Below are positions 25,433-34,084 of a stretch of 64,000 nt of DNA, piece by piece. The translations under genes were made by a program, and so were the position numbers. Under the pieces are notes generated by a model, which ran no database searches, had not been told where the DNA came from, and saw nothing but the letters and a program-made list of their open reading frames with translations. Location: positions 62,001-126,000 of the forward strand of contig NZ_JAKGBW010000008.1 in the NCBI RefSeq assembly GCF_021556485.1. Direction: 5' to 3'. The number at the start of each line of letters is the position of its first letter. Position 1 is the stretch's first letter. The DNA is from Oceanobacillus alkalisoli (GTDB lineage: Bacteria; Bacillota; Bacilli; Bacillales; Amphibacillaceae).

Positions 25433-26534
25433 ATGGATTTAGCAGAAATCAGAAATGAATTGGATAAAATAACTTCACGTGTTGAAGCTTTCAGGGGGTC
25501 TCTTTGACTTAGATGACAAGCGTGCACGTATTACCGAATTAGAGCAGCAAATGACAGATCCAACATTTTGGGATGATCAAAAAGCCGCACAAAAAGTGAT
25601 TGACGAAACGAATGGCTTAAAATACCGAGTGGAATCATTTGAAAAAATGGAATCGACACTGGAGGATCTCGAAGTTTCCTATGAACTGGTGAAAGAGGAA
25701 GCGGACGAGGAGTTATTTCAAGATCTGAATGAACAGTTGGAAACATATATGGAGAAGATTAATGACTTTGAACTGGAAATGTTATTAAGTGAACCATATG
25801 ACTCGAAAAATGCAATCCTTGAACTGCATCCTGGTGCAGGAGGAACCGAGTCTCAAGACTGGGCGAGCTTGCTATTAAGGCTGTACCAACGCTGGGCTGA
25901 AAATAAAGGTTTTACAGTCGAAACCCTCGATTATCTCCCGGGAGATGAAGCAGGTGTGAAAAGCGTCACGTTGCTCATAAAAGGGCATAATGCCTACGGG
26001 TATTTGAAAACGGAAAAAGGAGTTCACCGCTTAGTGCGGATCTCACCTTTCGATTCTTCTGGTCGGCGCCATACATCCTTTGTTTCCTGCGACGTGACGC
26101 CGGAAATGGATGATGATGTCGAGATTGAAGTGCGGGATGAGGATATCAAAGTTGACACGTACCGGGCAAGTGGTGCAGGTGGGCAGCACGTTAATAAAAC
26201 GGACTCAGCTGTTCGTCTTACCCACCTACCAACAAATATTGTTGTAACTTGTCAAAATCAGCGTTCTCAGATTAAAAACAGGGAGTCAGCGATGAAAATG
26301 TTGAAATCCAAGTTATACCAGCTTGAGGTAGAGAAGCAAGAGCAAGAACTTGCTGCACTTCGCGGTGAACAGAAAGAAATCGGTTGGGGAAGTCAGATCC
26401 GCTCTTATGTTTTCCATCCTTATTCGATGGTAAAAGACCACCGGACAAATGTGGAGGTAGGAAATACACAAGCAGTAATGGATGGAGAAATTGATTTGTT
26501 TATCGATGCGTATTTACGTTCTCAAATACAATGA
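25433..26534 (+). CDS. prfB: Peptide chain release factor 2 (with programmed +1 frameshift)
   Basis: Release factor for UGA/UAA, 366 residues after frameshifting: codons 25433-25504, then reading resumes at 25506. The first 24 codons end at an in-frame TGA (25505-25507). The recoding signal AGGGGG-TCT-CTT-TGA-C is complete. The body shows [12 protein letters not shown] (SPF anticodon-like motif) and [18 protein letters not shown] (GGQ catalytic motif). GAGGTGA precedes ATG 25433. Autoregulation by RF2 level is well established for this gene family. It must not be annotated as a pseudogene or with a downstream start. Confidence 0.98.
25493..25508 (+). promoter_or_regulatory. RF2 programmed frameshift site
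   Basis: Internal Shine-Dalgarno AGGGGG (25493-25498), spacer codon TCT, slippery CTT (25502-25504), then TGA followed by C. The common spacer codon TAT is replaced by TCT. Confidence 0.97.
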
Positions 26535-26701
26535 ACGGAAAATTATTCTAAAATAAGCGAAACTGCCTCCAAATGGTGGTAAGACTAGGAAAATGTTGGC
26601 TTTTGTTCACAGACTCTCTTCTAAATAGGTTTTAAAAAATAATCAATAGGATATAATAGTATTGATGTACTTATTACACAATTCGAATGGGGGATTTATG
26701 C

Positions 26702-27064
26702 ATGAAGAAATGGTTACTAGCGGTTCTATTTGGAGCAGTCTTAGTTCTTGGAGCTTGTGGCGGCGGAGATGATACAAGTACAGAAGAGCCAGCAGACAAC
26801 GGCGACACAGACACAGAAGAACCAGCTGACAATGGAGATGCTGTTGACACTGCGAGTGGTGAAGAGATTTACCAAAACAACTGTGCAATGTGTCACGGGG
26901 CAGATCTCTCCGGTGGAGCAGGCCCTGCATTAACAGACGTAGGAAGTAAATTCTCCAGCGATGAAATTGCAGATATTGTTCAGAATGGGACAGGTTCTAT
27001 GCCTCCACAAGATGTTTCTGGTGACGACCTTGACGCATTAGTGACTTGGTTGGAAGAACAATAA
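26702..27064 (+). CDS. cccB: Cytochrome c-551-like lipoprotein CccB
   Basis: 120-residue membrane-anchored c-type cytochrome. Lipoprotein signal with lipobox LGAC (Cys at about 19), an acidic low-complexity linker containing the repeated EEPADNGDTDTEEPADNGD, then a small cytochrome domain with heme site CAMCH at about 67-71 and axial Met in GSMPP. It shuttles electrons at the outer membrane face. ATG 26702 has GGGGGA 8 nt upstream. A TATAAT box lies at about 26651. Order prfB-cccB-ftsE as in B. subtilis. Confidence 0.94.
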   Translation: MKKWLLAVLFGAVLVLGACGGGDDTSTEEPADNGDTDTEEPADNGDAVDTASGEEIYQNNCAMCHGADLSGGAGPALTDVGSKFSSDEIADIVQNGTGSMPPQDVSGDDLDALVTWLEEQ

Positions 27065-27080
27065 TAACGAACGAAATGAA

Positions 27081-27118
27081 AAAAGTTCGACTTGCATTTT
27101 GTGAGTCGAACTTTTATT
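27081..27118 (+). terminator. cccB terminator
   Basis: Perfect 12-bp stem 27081-27092 with 27104-27115 and T tail. The remaining stretch up to ftsE (27119-27362) contains a TATAAT at 27280 and nothing else recognisable. Confidence 0.88.
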
Positions 27119-27362
27119 TTGTCTAATCCTATTATTACGCCTCCGTAACATCACTCAATCTCAGGTGGCATGCCGCTTGTTCGACAAAACATCCTAAATA
27201 TCCCTCTAACATTACATGAACGGTATTCTTGAAACATAAATGTAATAATTTTATGTCTAAAAAGTGCGCTTAATGATGTTATAATAGCTAAGGAATCTAG
27301 TAAATGGTTAAGTCTGATAAATAAACAAAAATAATTTGAAATAAATAAAAGGTGATACATAT

Positions 27363-28049
27363 ATGATTTTAATGGAAGATGTGCATAAAACGTATCCGAA
27401 TGGAGTCACAGCTCTAAACGGAATTAATGTTGATATTAAACAAGGTGAATTTGTATATATTGTAGGCCACAGTGGAGCTGGGAAATCCACTTTTATTAAA
27501 CTTATATACCGGGAAGAGAAGCCGACAAAAGGGAATATTGTTATCAATGATATCGAGTTAAGCAAGATGAAAGAAAGAAAAGTCCCATATTTAAGAAGAG
27601 AAATTGGCGTTGTTTTCCAAGACTTCAAGCTTTTGCCAAGATTAACAGTCTATGAAAATGTTGCATATGCGCTTGAAGTAATTGAAGAAACACCAAAAGG
27701 GATACGAACGAGAGTTATGGAAGTATTAGAAGAAGTCGGTTTAAAGAATAAAGCCCGTTTTCTTCCTGCAGAGCTTTCCGGCGGAGAGCAGCAACGTGTG
27801 TCAATTGCACGCGCCATAGTCAACCGCCCGCGTATTGTCATTGCGGATGAACCAACTGGAAATCTGGACCCTGAGACGTCTTGGGGGATAATGAAGACAT
27901 TTGAAGAAATTAATGATAAAGGAACTACTATAATTATGGCTACCCACAGTAAGGAAATTGTAAACACGATTAAAAACCGAGTCATCGCGATTGAAGACGG
28001 GGTAATTGTGAGAGATGAACAACGAGGTGAATACGGCTATGAAGTTTAG
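27363..28049 (+). CDS. ftsE: Cell division ATP-binding protein FtsE
   Basis: 228-residue ABC ATPase. Walker A GHSGAGKSTF at about 36-45, signature LSGGEQQRVSIARAI, Walker B IVIADEPTGNLD. With FtsX it drives a peptidoglycan hydrolase outside the membrane, and in B. subtilis it also affects entry into sporulation. It overlaps ftsX by 11 nt. Confidence 0.97.
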   Translation: MILMEDVHKTYPNGVTALNGINVDIKQGEFVYIVGHSGAGKSTFIKLIYREEKPTKGNIVINDIELSKMKERKVPYLRREIGVVFQDFKLLPRLTVYENVAYALEVIEETPKGIRTRVMEVLEEVGLKNKARFLPAELSGGEQQRVSIARAIVNRPRIVIADEPTGNLDPETSWGIMKTFEEINDKGTTIIMATHSKEIVNTIKNRVIAIEDGVIVRDEQRGEYGYEV

Positions 28050-28932
28050 AACATTTACACGCCATCTGAGAGAGGGAACGAAGAACATTTTCCGGAATGG
28101 TTGGATGACTATTGCTTCCATAGGAGCCGTAACGACAACATTGATCCTCGTCGGTGTATTCCTCGCAATCGTCCTTAACCTTAATGAATTTGCGAAAAAT
28201 ATTGAATCAGATGTTGAAATTAAAGTGCTTGTTGATTTAACAACAGAAGAAGATGATGTTATTGCCTTGGGAGACCAACTTAGACAGATAGAAGGTGTCG
28301 AAAACGTCTACTTTTCTTCTAATGACGAAGAACTAGAAAGTTTGACTAATAGTTTAGGAGAAGAAGGAAGGGCTTGGGAGTTATTTGAACAAGATAATCC
28401 GTTAAACCATGCTTACGTCGTCAAAGCGGAAACCCCGCAGGAGACAGAAAGAATTGCCGAAGAAATAATGGAATTTGATCATATCTATAACGTAACGTTT
28501 GGTCAGGATATTGTAGATAAATTGTTTGAGTTTAATAACTACGCAAGAATCATCGGGCTTGTGTTGATTGCCGCATTGGTACTCACCGCAGTATTCCTCA
28601 TTTCCAATACGATTAAAATCACCATCATAGCGAGAAGCACGGAAATCTCCATTCAAAAGCTTGTTGGTGCTACCAATGGGTTCATTCGTTGGCCATTTTT
28701 TGTGGAAGGATTATTGCTTGGTGTACTAGGTTCGATTATTCCAATTGCAGTTGTGTTATTCGGATATCATTACATAGCCGAAAACCTTGCAAGTCAAATT
28801 AATATTAGTTTCGTAGAGATATTGGAATTTAATCCATTTGCTTGGTACTTATCGCTAGGTATTCTGCTAATTGGAGCAGCGATCGGTGTTTGGGGAAGTG
28901 TCATGAGCGTACGTAAGTTCCTGAAAGTTTAA
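28039..28932 (+). CDS. ftsX: Cell division membrane protein FtsX
   Basis: 297-residue permease-like subunit with four membrane segments (about 21-44, 170-195, 220-245 and 265-288) and a large extracellular loop after the first. FtsX features FRTFTRHLREGTKNIFRNGW at the N-terminus and EISIQKLVGATNGFIRWPFF between segments 2 and 3. ATG 28039 has GAGGTGA 8 nt upstream inside ftsE. Confidence 0.96.
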   Translation: MKFRTFTRHLREGTKNIFRNGWMTIASIGAVTTTLILVGVFLAIVLNLNEFAKNIESDVEIKVLVDLTTEEDDVIALGDQLRQIEGVENVYFSSNDEELESLTNSLGEEGRAWELFEQDNPLNHAYVVKAETPQETERIAEEIMEFDHIYNVTFGQDIVDKLFEFNNYARIIGLVLIAALVLTAVFLISNTIKITIIARSTEISIQKLVGATNGFIRWPFFVEGLLLGVLGSIIPIAVVLFGYHYIAENLASQINISFVEILEFNPFAWYLSLGILLIGAAIGVWGSVMSVRKFLKV

Positions 28933-28980
28933 GAGACAACTAGAAGATAAGAACGCATTATGATGAAGGGAGAATACGAA

Positions 28981-30414
28981 TTGAAGAAATCGATCCTATC
29001 GAGTATAGCCGCTACACTCTTACTAGCAACTGCAGTTCCAGCAGGAACTCCGGTTTCTGCAGAGTCAATCGATGACTTGAAAGAACAGATCAACCAACAT
29101 GAAGAAGAAAAATCTAAAATATCCGAGGATAAGAATAACCTGAGTAAGGATAAACAGGACACAGAATCGAAAATCAATGAAAATTTAAGTGAACAGGAAA
29201 CAGTAGAAAATGAGATTTTGGGTATAGAAGATGAACTTGCGACAACACAGAATGAAATTGCTACTAAAGAGAACGAGATAAAAACTACGAATGATGAGAT
29301 CGATGATTTAACCGAGCAGATTGGAACACTTACGAACGAGATTGAGGTTTTAGAAGATAAGATTGAAAAACGTGACGAATTATTAAAAGAACGTCTTCGT
29401 GCTATTCAACAGAACGGTGGACAAATCAAGCTGATTCAGGTCATCTTCGGTTCTAAAAACTTTGTAGATCTTATTAGCCGCACGTCAGCGGTAAATACAA
29501 TCATGGATCAAGATAAGCAGATTATGGAAGAACAAGCTGCTGATAAACAACTGCTTGCAGAGCACAAACAAGAAGTGGAAGAAAAGAAAGAAACAGTCGT
29601 AGCGAAGAAAGAAGAACTGGAAAGTCAAAAGACAGAACTTCTCGCTTTAAAAGATCAACTGGATAATCAAAAAGCCGAAAGAGAAACGCTTATGGCTAAG
29701 CTTGAAGAAGAACATGAACATTTGGAAGAGATTAAGTTAACGATTGAAGAAGAACAGACGATTCTTGCTGCTGAGGAAAAAGCAAAATCTCAAGCAATTG
29801 CTCTTGCTGAGCAGAAGGTAGGAGAATTAGAGCAATTGGCAAGAGAAGAGGCGGAAAGAAAACGCCAAGAAGCTGAGCGTCGTAAAATGGAACAGGAAAG
29901 ACAAGAGCGGGAATCAAACAATAATAACAACAATAATAACAACAATAATAATGATAACCGAGATAAAGTCGCTTCTGCACCAGAGACGAAAATTGATTCC
30001 GGAAATACCGGAGGGGGAATTTTCATCCACCCTGCAAATGGACGTCTCACTTCAGGGTTCGGTATGAGAAACCATCCTATCTTTAATATTCCTCGCTTGC
30101 ATGCTGGAGTTGACTTTGGAGTTGGAACTGGGACATCACTTCTTGCTCCAGCGGACGGAGTAGTAAGTACGGCAGGTGCCATGGGCGGTTTTGGAAATGT
30201 CATCATGATTTCTCACTACATAAATGGTAAAAACTATACAACCGTCATGGCGCACTTAAGCAGAATGGATGTTTCAGCTGGACAGGCTGTAAGTCAGGGG
30301 CAAGTGATTGGAGCAACAGGTAACACAGGTAATTCGACTGGTCCACACCTCCATTTCGAAGTTCACCTTGGCGGATACGGTAACCCAGTAGACCCAATGC
30401 CATATTTAAGATAA
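28981..30414 (+). CDS. Coiled-coil M23 peptidoglycan hydrolase (EnvC/NlpD type), probable FtsEX partner
   Basis: 477-residue secreted protein: signal peptide (1-28), two long coiled-coil blocks (about 30-135 and 170-305), an Asn-rich linker with a run of 12 Asn, and a C-terminal M23/LytM domain. The zinc and catalytic residues are present: HPIFN region, HAGVDFG, and GPHLHFEVH, so the enzyme is probably active. The PcsB/EnvC-like coiled coil and position directly after ftsX suggest that FtsEX activates it. In B. subtilis the FtsEX-controlled hydrolase is CwlO (NlpC/P60), encoded elsewhere. TTG 28981 is chosen from GAAGGGAG about 8 nt upstream. Confidence 0.9.
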   Translation: MKKSILSSIAATLLLATAVPAGTPVSAESIDDLKEQINQHEEEKSKISEDKNNLSKDKQDTESKINENLSEQETVENEILGIEDELATTQNEIATKENEIKTTNDEIDDLTEQIGTLTNEIEVLEDKIEKRDELLKERLRAIQQNGGQIKLIQVIFGSKNFVDLISRTSAVNTIMDQDKQIMEEQAADKQLLAEHKQEVEEKKETVVAKKEELESQKTELLALKDQLDNQKAERETLMAKLEEEHEHLEEIKLTIEEEQTILAAEEKAKSQAIALAEQKVGELEQLAREEAERKRQEAERRKMEQERQERESNNNNNNNNNNNNDNRDKVASAPETKIDSGNTGGGIFIHPANGRLTSGFGMRNHPIFNIPRLHAGVDFGVGTGTSLLAPADGVVSTAGAMGGFGNVIMISHYINGKNYTTVMAHLSRMDVSAGQAVSQGQVIGATGNTGNSTGPHLHFEVHLGGYGNPVDPMPYLR

Positions 30415-30424
30415 TATAAAGAAG

Positions 30425-30460
30425 AAAAAGGTATCGTGATTTTTTACGATACCTTTTTCC
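30425..30460 (+). terminator. Terminator of the ftsEX-M23 unit
   Basis: Perfect 13-bp stem 30425-30437 with 30446-30458, T-rich on both sides. Confidence 0.9.
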
Positions 30461-30501
30461 ATAGTGATAATCATAACTTAATTTTTACCCAATAAATCAT
30501 C

Positions 30502-30950
30502 GCTTTCATTCAGCGTAAGTGTGCCAAACTCGGAAACTTTCTACTGGAGGTCCGCAGTCCAGACACCTCTCGCACCTGCTGAGCGGCTGATGAGCCTCCT
30601 CAGGCTGAGCATTAAGGGGTCTCATCAAGCCTATCCTCCCGCAGGAGTCTCGAGGTGTCTGGACTGCTACCAGGAAATGCCATATTGGGATCACTGTTTA
30701 TTATTCCAAAGATATAATTTAATCGTGACATGGCACTGAAATAAATGCTATTAATAATCGTCCCAACCAGTTCAGTTGCCCGGTGGACGGTGACTCCTGC
30801 GGGAACAGCACGAGCCTGGAGACCCCGCAGGGCGGCAGCCCGAGGAGCTCTAGCAGTGCCTAAGGATGCGCATCCGTCCACCGGGCAACTGAACGGTGAT
30901 TAAAGCTTTGAATATGTTAATGAGCCAAAACACTTACGCTGAATGAAAGC
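30502..30950 (-). repeat. Composite palindromic repeat A, copy 1 (449 bp)
   Basis: Perfect 20-bp terminal inverted repeats, GCTTTCATTCAGCGTAAGTG at 30502-30521 and its complement at 30931-30950. Inside, module B is a hairpin with arms CAGTCCAGACACCTC (30555-30569) and 30652-30666, and module A is a hairpin with arms GTTCAGTTGCCCGGTGGACG (from 30770) and 30875-30894. An AT-rich linker of about 100 bp separates them. Modules are far more GC-rich than flanking DNA. No gene is seen from 30461 to 31122. Confidence 0.85.
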
Positions 30951-31122
30951 AATTAGTAGTTTATGTTAAAATTTGCTTTATGTAAAGGTGAGAAAGGTAG
31001 GGCATTATATTTCAGAATGACCTTGTAAAGAATTTCATCAATGTTAGGTCTTGTGCATAGTCATGAAAGAAATATAATGGTATGCTTTTCTATAATGGAC
31101 GGAAGAAATTTGAGGTGGAATG

Positions 31123-32583
31123 ATGAAATTAAACAGATTACAAATAGTTTTTTTATTAGCTGCTGCATTAGTACTCGGTTTTCTTGGAGCGTATGCAGGC
31201 ATTTCATTAGCCGGAGATAATGATAGTGGACAGCAAACAGCAAGCCGGGAAAACCTGAAAGAAAAGTTACCCGGTGATGAGCCGGAAACACTCACAGGTG
31301 ATTTGCAAAAGATTGAGGAAGCTTATGCTCTCATTCAAGAAAATTATGTTGAAGAAGTCGAAGGTAATGAATTGGTCGAAGGTGCAATTGAGGGTATGCT
31401 TGCCACACTGGAAGATCCGCATTCATCCTATTTGAACCTTGAATCGATGGATGAATTTAATCAGCAGATTGAATCTTCCTTTGAGGGAATCGGAGCAGAA
31501 GTTAGTATGGTGAACGGCGTTGTAACGATTGTTTCGCCAATCAAGGATTCGCCTGCAGAGAAAGCTGGTTTACGGCCGAATGATCAAGTTCTTACGGTTG
31601 ATGGCGAAGATCTTGAAGGACTGAATTTAAATGAAGCTGTCGCTAAAATTCGTGGAGAAAAAGGAACAGAAGTAACACTTGAAATTATTCGGGCAGCAAG
31701 TGATCCTTTTGATGTAGTCATAGTCCGGGATACCATTCCGGTAGAAACTGTTTATAGTGAAACAGAAACAATAGATGGAAATACAACTGGTATTATTGAA
31801 ATTACGAACTTCTCCGAGAATACAGCAACAGAGTTCATGGAACATTTAAATGAGCTGGAGGAAAGCGGATTGGACGGATTAGTCATTGATGTTCGCGGAA
31901 ATCCAGGTGGATTACTGAATGTCGTTGAAGATATGCTGGCATTATTTGTACCCGAGGATCTTCCATTCATTCAAATAGAAGATGCGGAGGGAAATGTTGA
32001 AGCAATTCATTCTGACCTGAAGGAAACTAAAGAATATCCAATCAGTGTGTTGATTGATGAAGGTAGTGCATCTGCATCTGAAATTCTTGCCGTAGCATTA
32101 AAAGAGCTCGATAATGATATAGTCGGTCAGACAAGTTACGGAAAAGGCACTGTTCAGACTGCTGTTCCATTAGGTGACGGAAGTTCGATTAAATTAACGA
32201 CATTCAAATGGCTATCCCCTAGTGGCGAGTGGATTAATGAAGTAGGGGTTGAGCCGACCATTCCTGTAGATCAGCCGGATTATTATTATGCTAACCCGAT
32301 TACGATTGAAGAGCCGTTTGGTTTGGATGATACGGACGAAGGTATTGCCAATATTCAGCTCATGCTGGATGGAATCGGTTATGATCCTGGACGAATGGAT
32401 GGCTACTTTAGTGAAGAGACGGAAGAAGCTGTAAAACAATTCCAGGAAGATAATGATCTATCGGCAACTGGTGAAGTCGATGAAGAAACAGCCGGATTAA
32501 TTGATACGAGAGTGATCGAGCAGATTCGTTCTGGTGAAGATGATGTCCAATTGGAAAAAGCATTGGAAGAACTATATAAGTAA
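31123..32583 (+). CDS. ctpB: Carboxyl-terminal processing protease CtpB (S41)
   Basis: 486-residue secreted/membrane-anchored serine protease; in B. subtilis CtpB cleaves SpoIVFA and helps activate SigK during sporulation. N-terminal membrane segment (about 8-26), PDZ domain (about 95-180: GIGAEVSMVNGVVTIVSPI, KIRGEKGTEVTLEI), S41 domain with catalytic Ser in DEGSASASEI (about 315) and Lys in YGKGTVQTAVPLG (about 340), and a C-terminal peptidoglycan-binding domain (GIANIQLMLDGIGYDPGRMD, AVKQFQEDNDL). GAGGTGG lies upstream; ATG 31120 is an alternative start one codon earlier. Confidence 0.94.
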   Translation: MKLNRLQIVFLLAAALVLGFLGAYAGISLAGDNDSGQQTASRENLKEKLPGDEPETLTGDLQKIEEAYALIQENYVEEVEGNELVEGAIEGMLATLEDPHSSYLNLESMDEFNQQIESSFEGIGAEVSMVNGVVTIVSPIKDSPAEKAGLRPNDQVLTVDGEDLEGLNLNEAVAKIRGEKGTEVTLEIIRAASDPFDVVIVRDTIPVETVYSETETIDGNTTGIIEITNFSENTATEFMEHLNELEESGLDGLVIDVRGNPGGLLNVVEDMLALFVPEDLPFIQIEDAEGNVEAIHSDLKETKEYPISVLIDEGSASASEILAVALKELDNDIVGQTSYGKGTVQTAVPLGDGSSIKLTTFKWLSPSGEWINEVGVEPTIPVDQPDYYYANPITIEEPFGLDDTDEGIANIQLMLDGIGYDPGRMDGYFSEETEEAVKQFQEDNDLSATGEVDEETAGLIDTRVIEQIRSGEDDVQLEKALEELYK

Positions 32584-32592
32584 GACAGGAGA

Positions 32593-32617
32593 GGCTGGGG
32601 AAACCCAGTCTTTTTTT
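32593..32617 (+). terminator. ctpB terminator
   Basis: Short GC-rich stem 32593-32599 with 32604-32610, GAAA-type loop and a run of seven or more Ts. Confidence 0.85.
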
Positions 32618-32636
32618 GGCAGAAAGATAAGTATCA

Positions 32637-32702
32637 ATCCTTTCTTACTGCATAAGTGCGGGCTTGGTTGTCACCGTAAGGAATGATGACAACCAAAATT
32701 TC
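32637..32702 (+). repeat. Small hairpin repeat E, copy 2
   Basis: Shares TTTCTTACTGCATAAGTGC and a GGTTGTCA (32666-32673)/TGACAACC (32687-32694) stem with the inverted copy at 14594-14660. Confidence 0.75.
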
Positions 32703-32789
32703 TAATTTTTTGGGACAAATGCTCTGACCCCATGTCCCACTTTTCGTGGTATACTGTATAGAAGAATCCATACGTAAAGGGTGGTTTGC

Positions 32790-33986
32790 TTGGTTGAATT
32801 ATGGCTTCAAGAATTGGGGATAGGGATATTAAAATTATTTCTTAATCCATTATTTTATTGGATATTTCTATTAATCTTTTTAGTTGGTTACCGGCGGATT
32901 AAGATGGAAAGGGAACAGTTCGGAGTGAAAGTCTTTGACTTATTCAGTGAATGGAGACGGACATTGCTTCCTGCTGTTATCACTGGAATACTTGTATCGC
33001 TCATTTTGATCGGAGGAGGGGTTGTATTTTCATATGGTTCGTTAATCACCCTGAGCTTCGTGATGATTCTCTTATCCTTGAATTTACGTTTTACATTGCT
33101 ATCAGCAAGTTATACGATTGGACTTACATATATCGTATTACTTTTGTTGCCAACGCTGCTGGAGAATCAGGATGTTATTCCTACTGCATATTTTGCAGAG
33201 AATAATTTCGTCGGTTTAACATTTTTACTTGGTATCATGTTAGTTGCAGAAGCAATTTATGTTCGTCGGGTAAAACGCAATGAGACATTCCCGCGCTTAG
33301 TAAAGAGTGAGCGTGGTATCTGGGTCGGTGAACATCATTTGCGAAAAATGTCGATGATTCCATTGTTTTTCCTTGTACCAGGGGGGGTGCTCGAGAGTTT
33401 TGCTCCTTATTGGCCATTAATTTCACTTGGCGAGGAATCATATGGTATCGTACTATTTCCTTTTCTACTCGGATTTTCCCACCGGATAAGGGCGAGTATT
33501 GCACCTGTTAGAGGCAAGCAGTTAAGTAAACAAATCTTTTGGTTGGGGATGTTCGTCATCGCTATTTCTGTCACTGGCTATTTTTTCGAAGGATTGTCTC
33601 CAATTGCTTTGATACTTGCTATTTTCGGCAGGGAATTCATTACGTATCGATTACGTACACAGGAGAAGAAGCAAAATGCCTTTTTCAAACCGGAACAACA
33701 GGGTCTACGTGTTCTGGGAATTATTCCTGGCACACCTGCTGAACGGTTGGATATTCAAGCGGGTGAAGTAATTACGAAAATAAATGATCGAAGAGTTAAC
33801 AACTCAGATGAATTTTATAAGGGACTTCAGGCTGCAGGTGCTTATTTTAAGTTAGAAATACTGGATGACCAAGAGGAAATGCGCTTCGTGCAAAGTGCAT
33901 TTTATGAAAGTGATCATTACAGATTGGGACTACTTTTTATTGAAGCACCACACCATCATCAAGATGTTCTTGAAGAAGGTTCGTAA
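32790..33986 (+). CDS. minJ: Division topological determinant MinJ-like PDZ membrane protein
   Basis: 398-residue polytopic membrane protein with about six to eight hydrophobic segments in the first 290 residues and a C-terminal PDZ domain (about 305-375: LRVLGIIPGTPAERLDIQAG, TKINDRRVNNSDEFYKGLQ). Size and architecture equal B. subtilis MinJ, which links DivIVA to MinD at the poles. Position after ctpB is the same as in B. subtilis. TTG 32790 follows AGGGTGG at 5 nt. Confidence 0.9.
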   Translation: MVELWLQELGIGILKLFLNPLFYWIFLLIFLVGYRRIKMEREQFGVKVFDLFSEWRRTLLPAVITGILVSLILIGGGVVFSYGSLITLSFVMILLSLNLRFTLLSASYTIGLTYIVLLLLPTLLENQDVIPTAYFAENNFVGLTFLLGIMLVAEAIYVRRVKRNETFPRLVKSERGIWVGEHHLRKMSMIPLFFLVPGGVLESFAPYWPLISLGEESYGIVLFPFLLGFSHRIRASIAPVRGKQLSKQIFWLGMFVIAISVTGYFFEGLSPIALILAIFGREFITYRLRTQEKKQNAFFKPEQQGLRVLGIIPGTPAERLDIQAGEVITKINDRRVNNSDEFYKGLQAAGAYFKLEILDDQEEMRFVQSAFYESDHYRLGLLFIEAPHHHQDVLEEGS

Positions 33987-34016
33987 ATAGATTATTGTTT
34001 CGTATTCAGTAGAAGG

Positions 34017-34049
34017 GAGGCATTCGTAGTTAAAACATGCGAATGCCTC
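34017..34049 (+). terminator. Intergenic hairpin between minJ and sbcD
   Basis: Perfect 10-bp arms 34017-34026 and 34040-34049 (extendable) but no T run follows, so it may be a weak terminator or mRNA-stabilising hairpin. Confidence 0.45.
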
Positions 34050-34084
34050 TTCTAATAGGGAAAATTAGAACGGGAGGAAACGAG

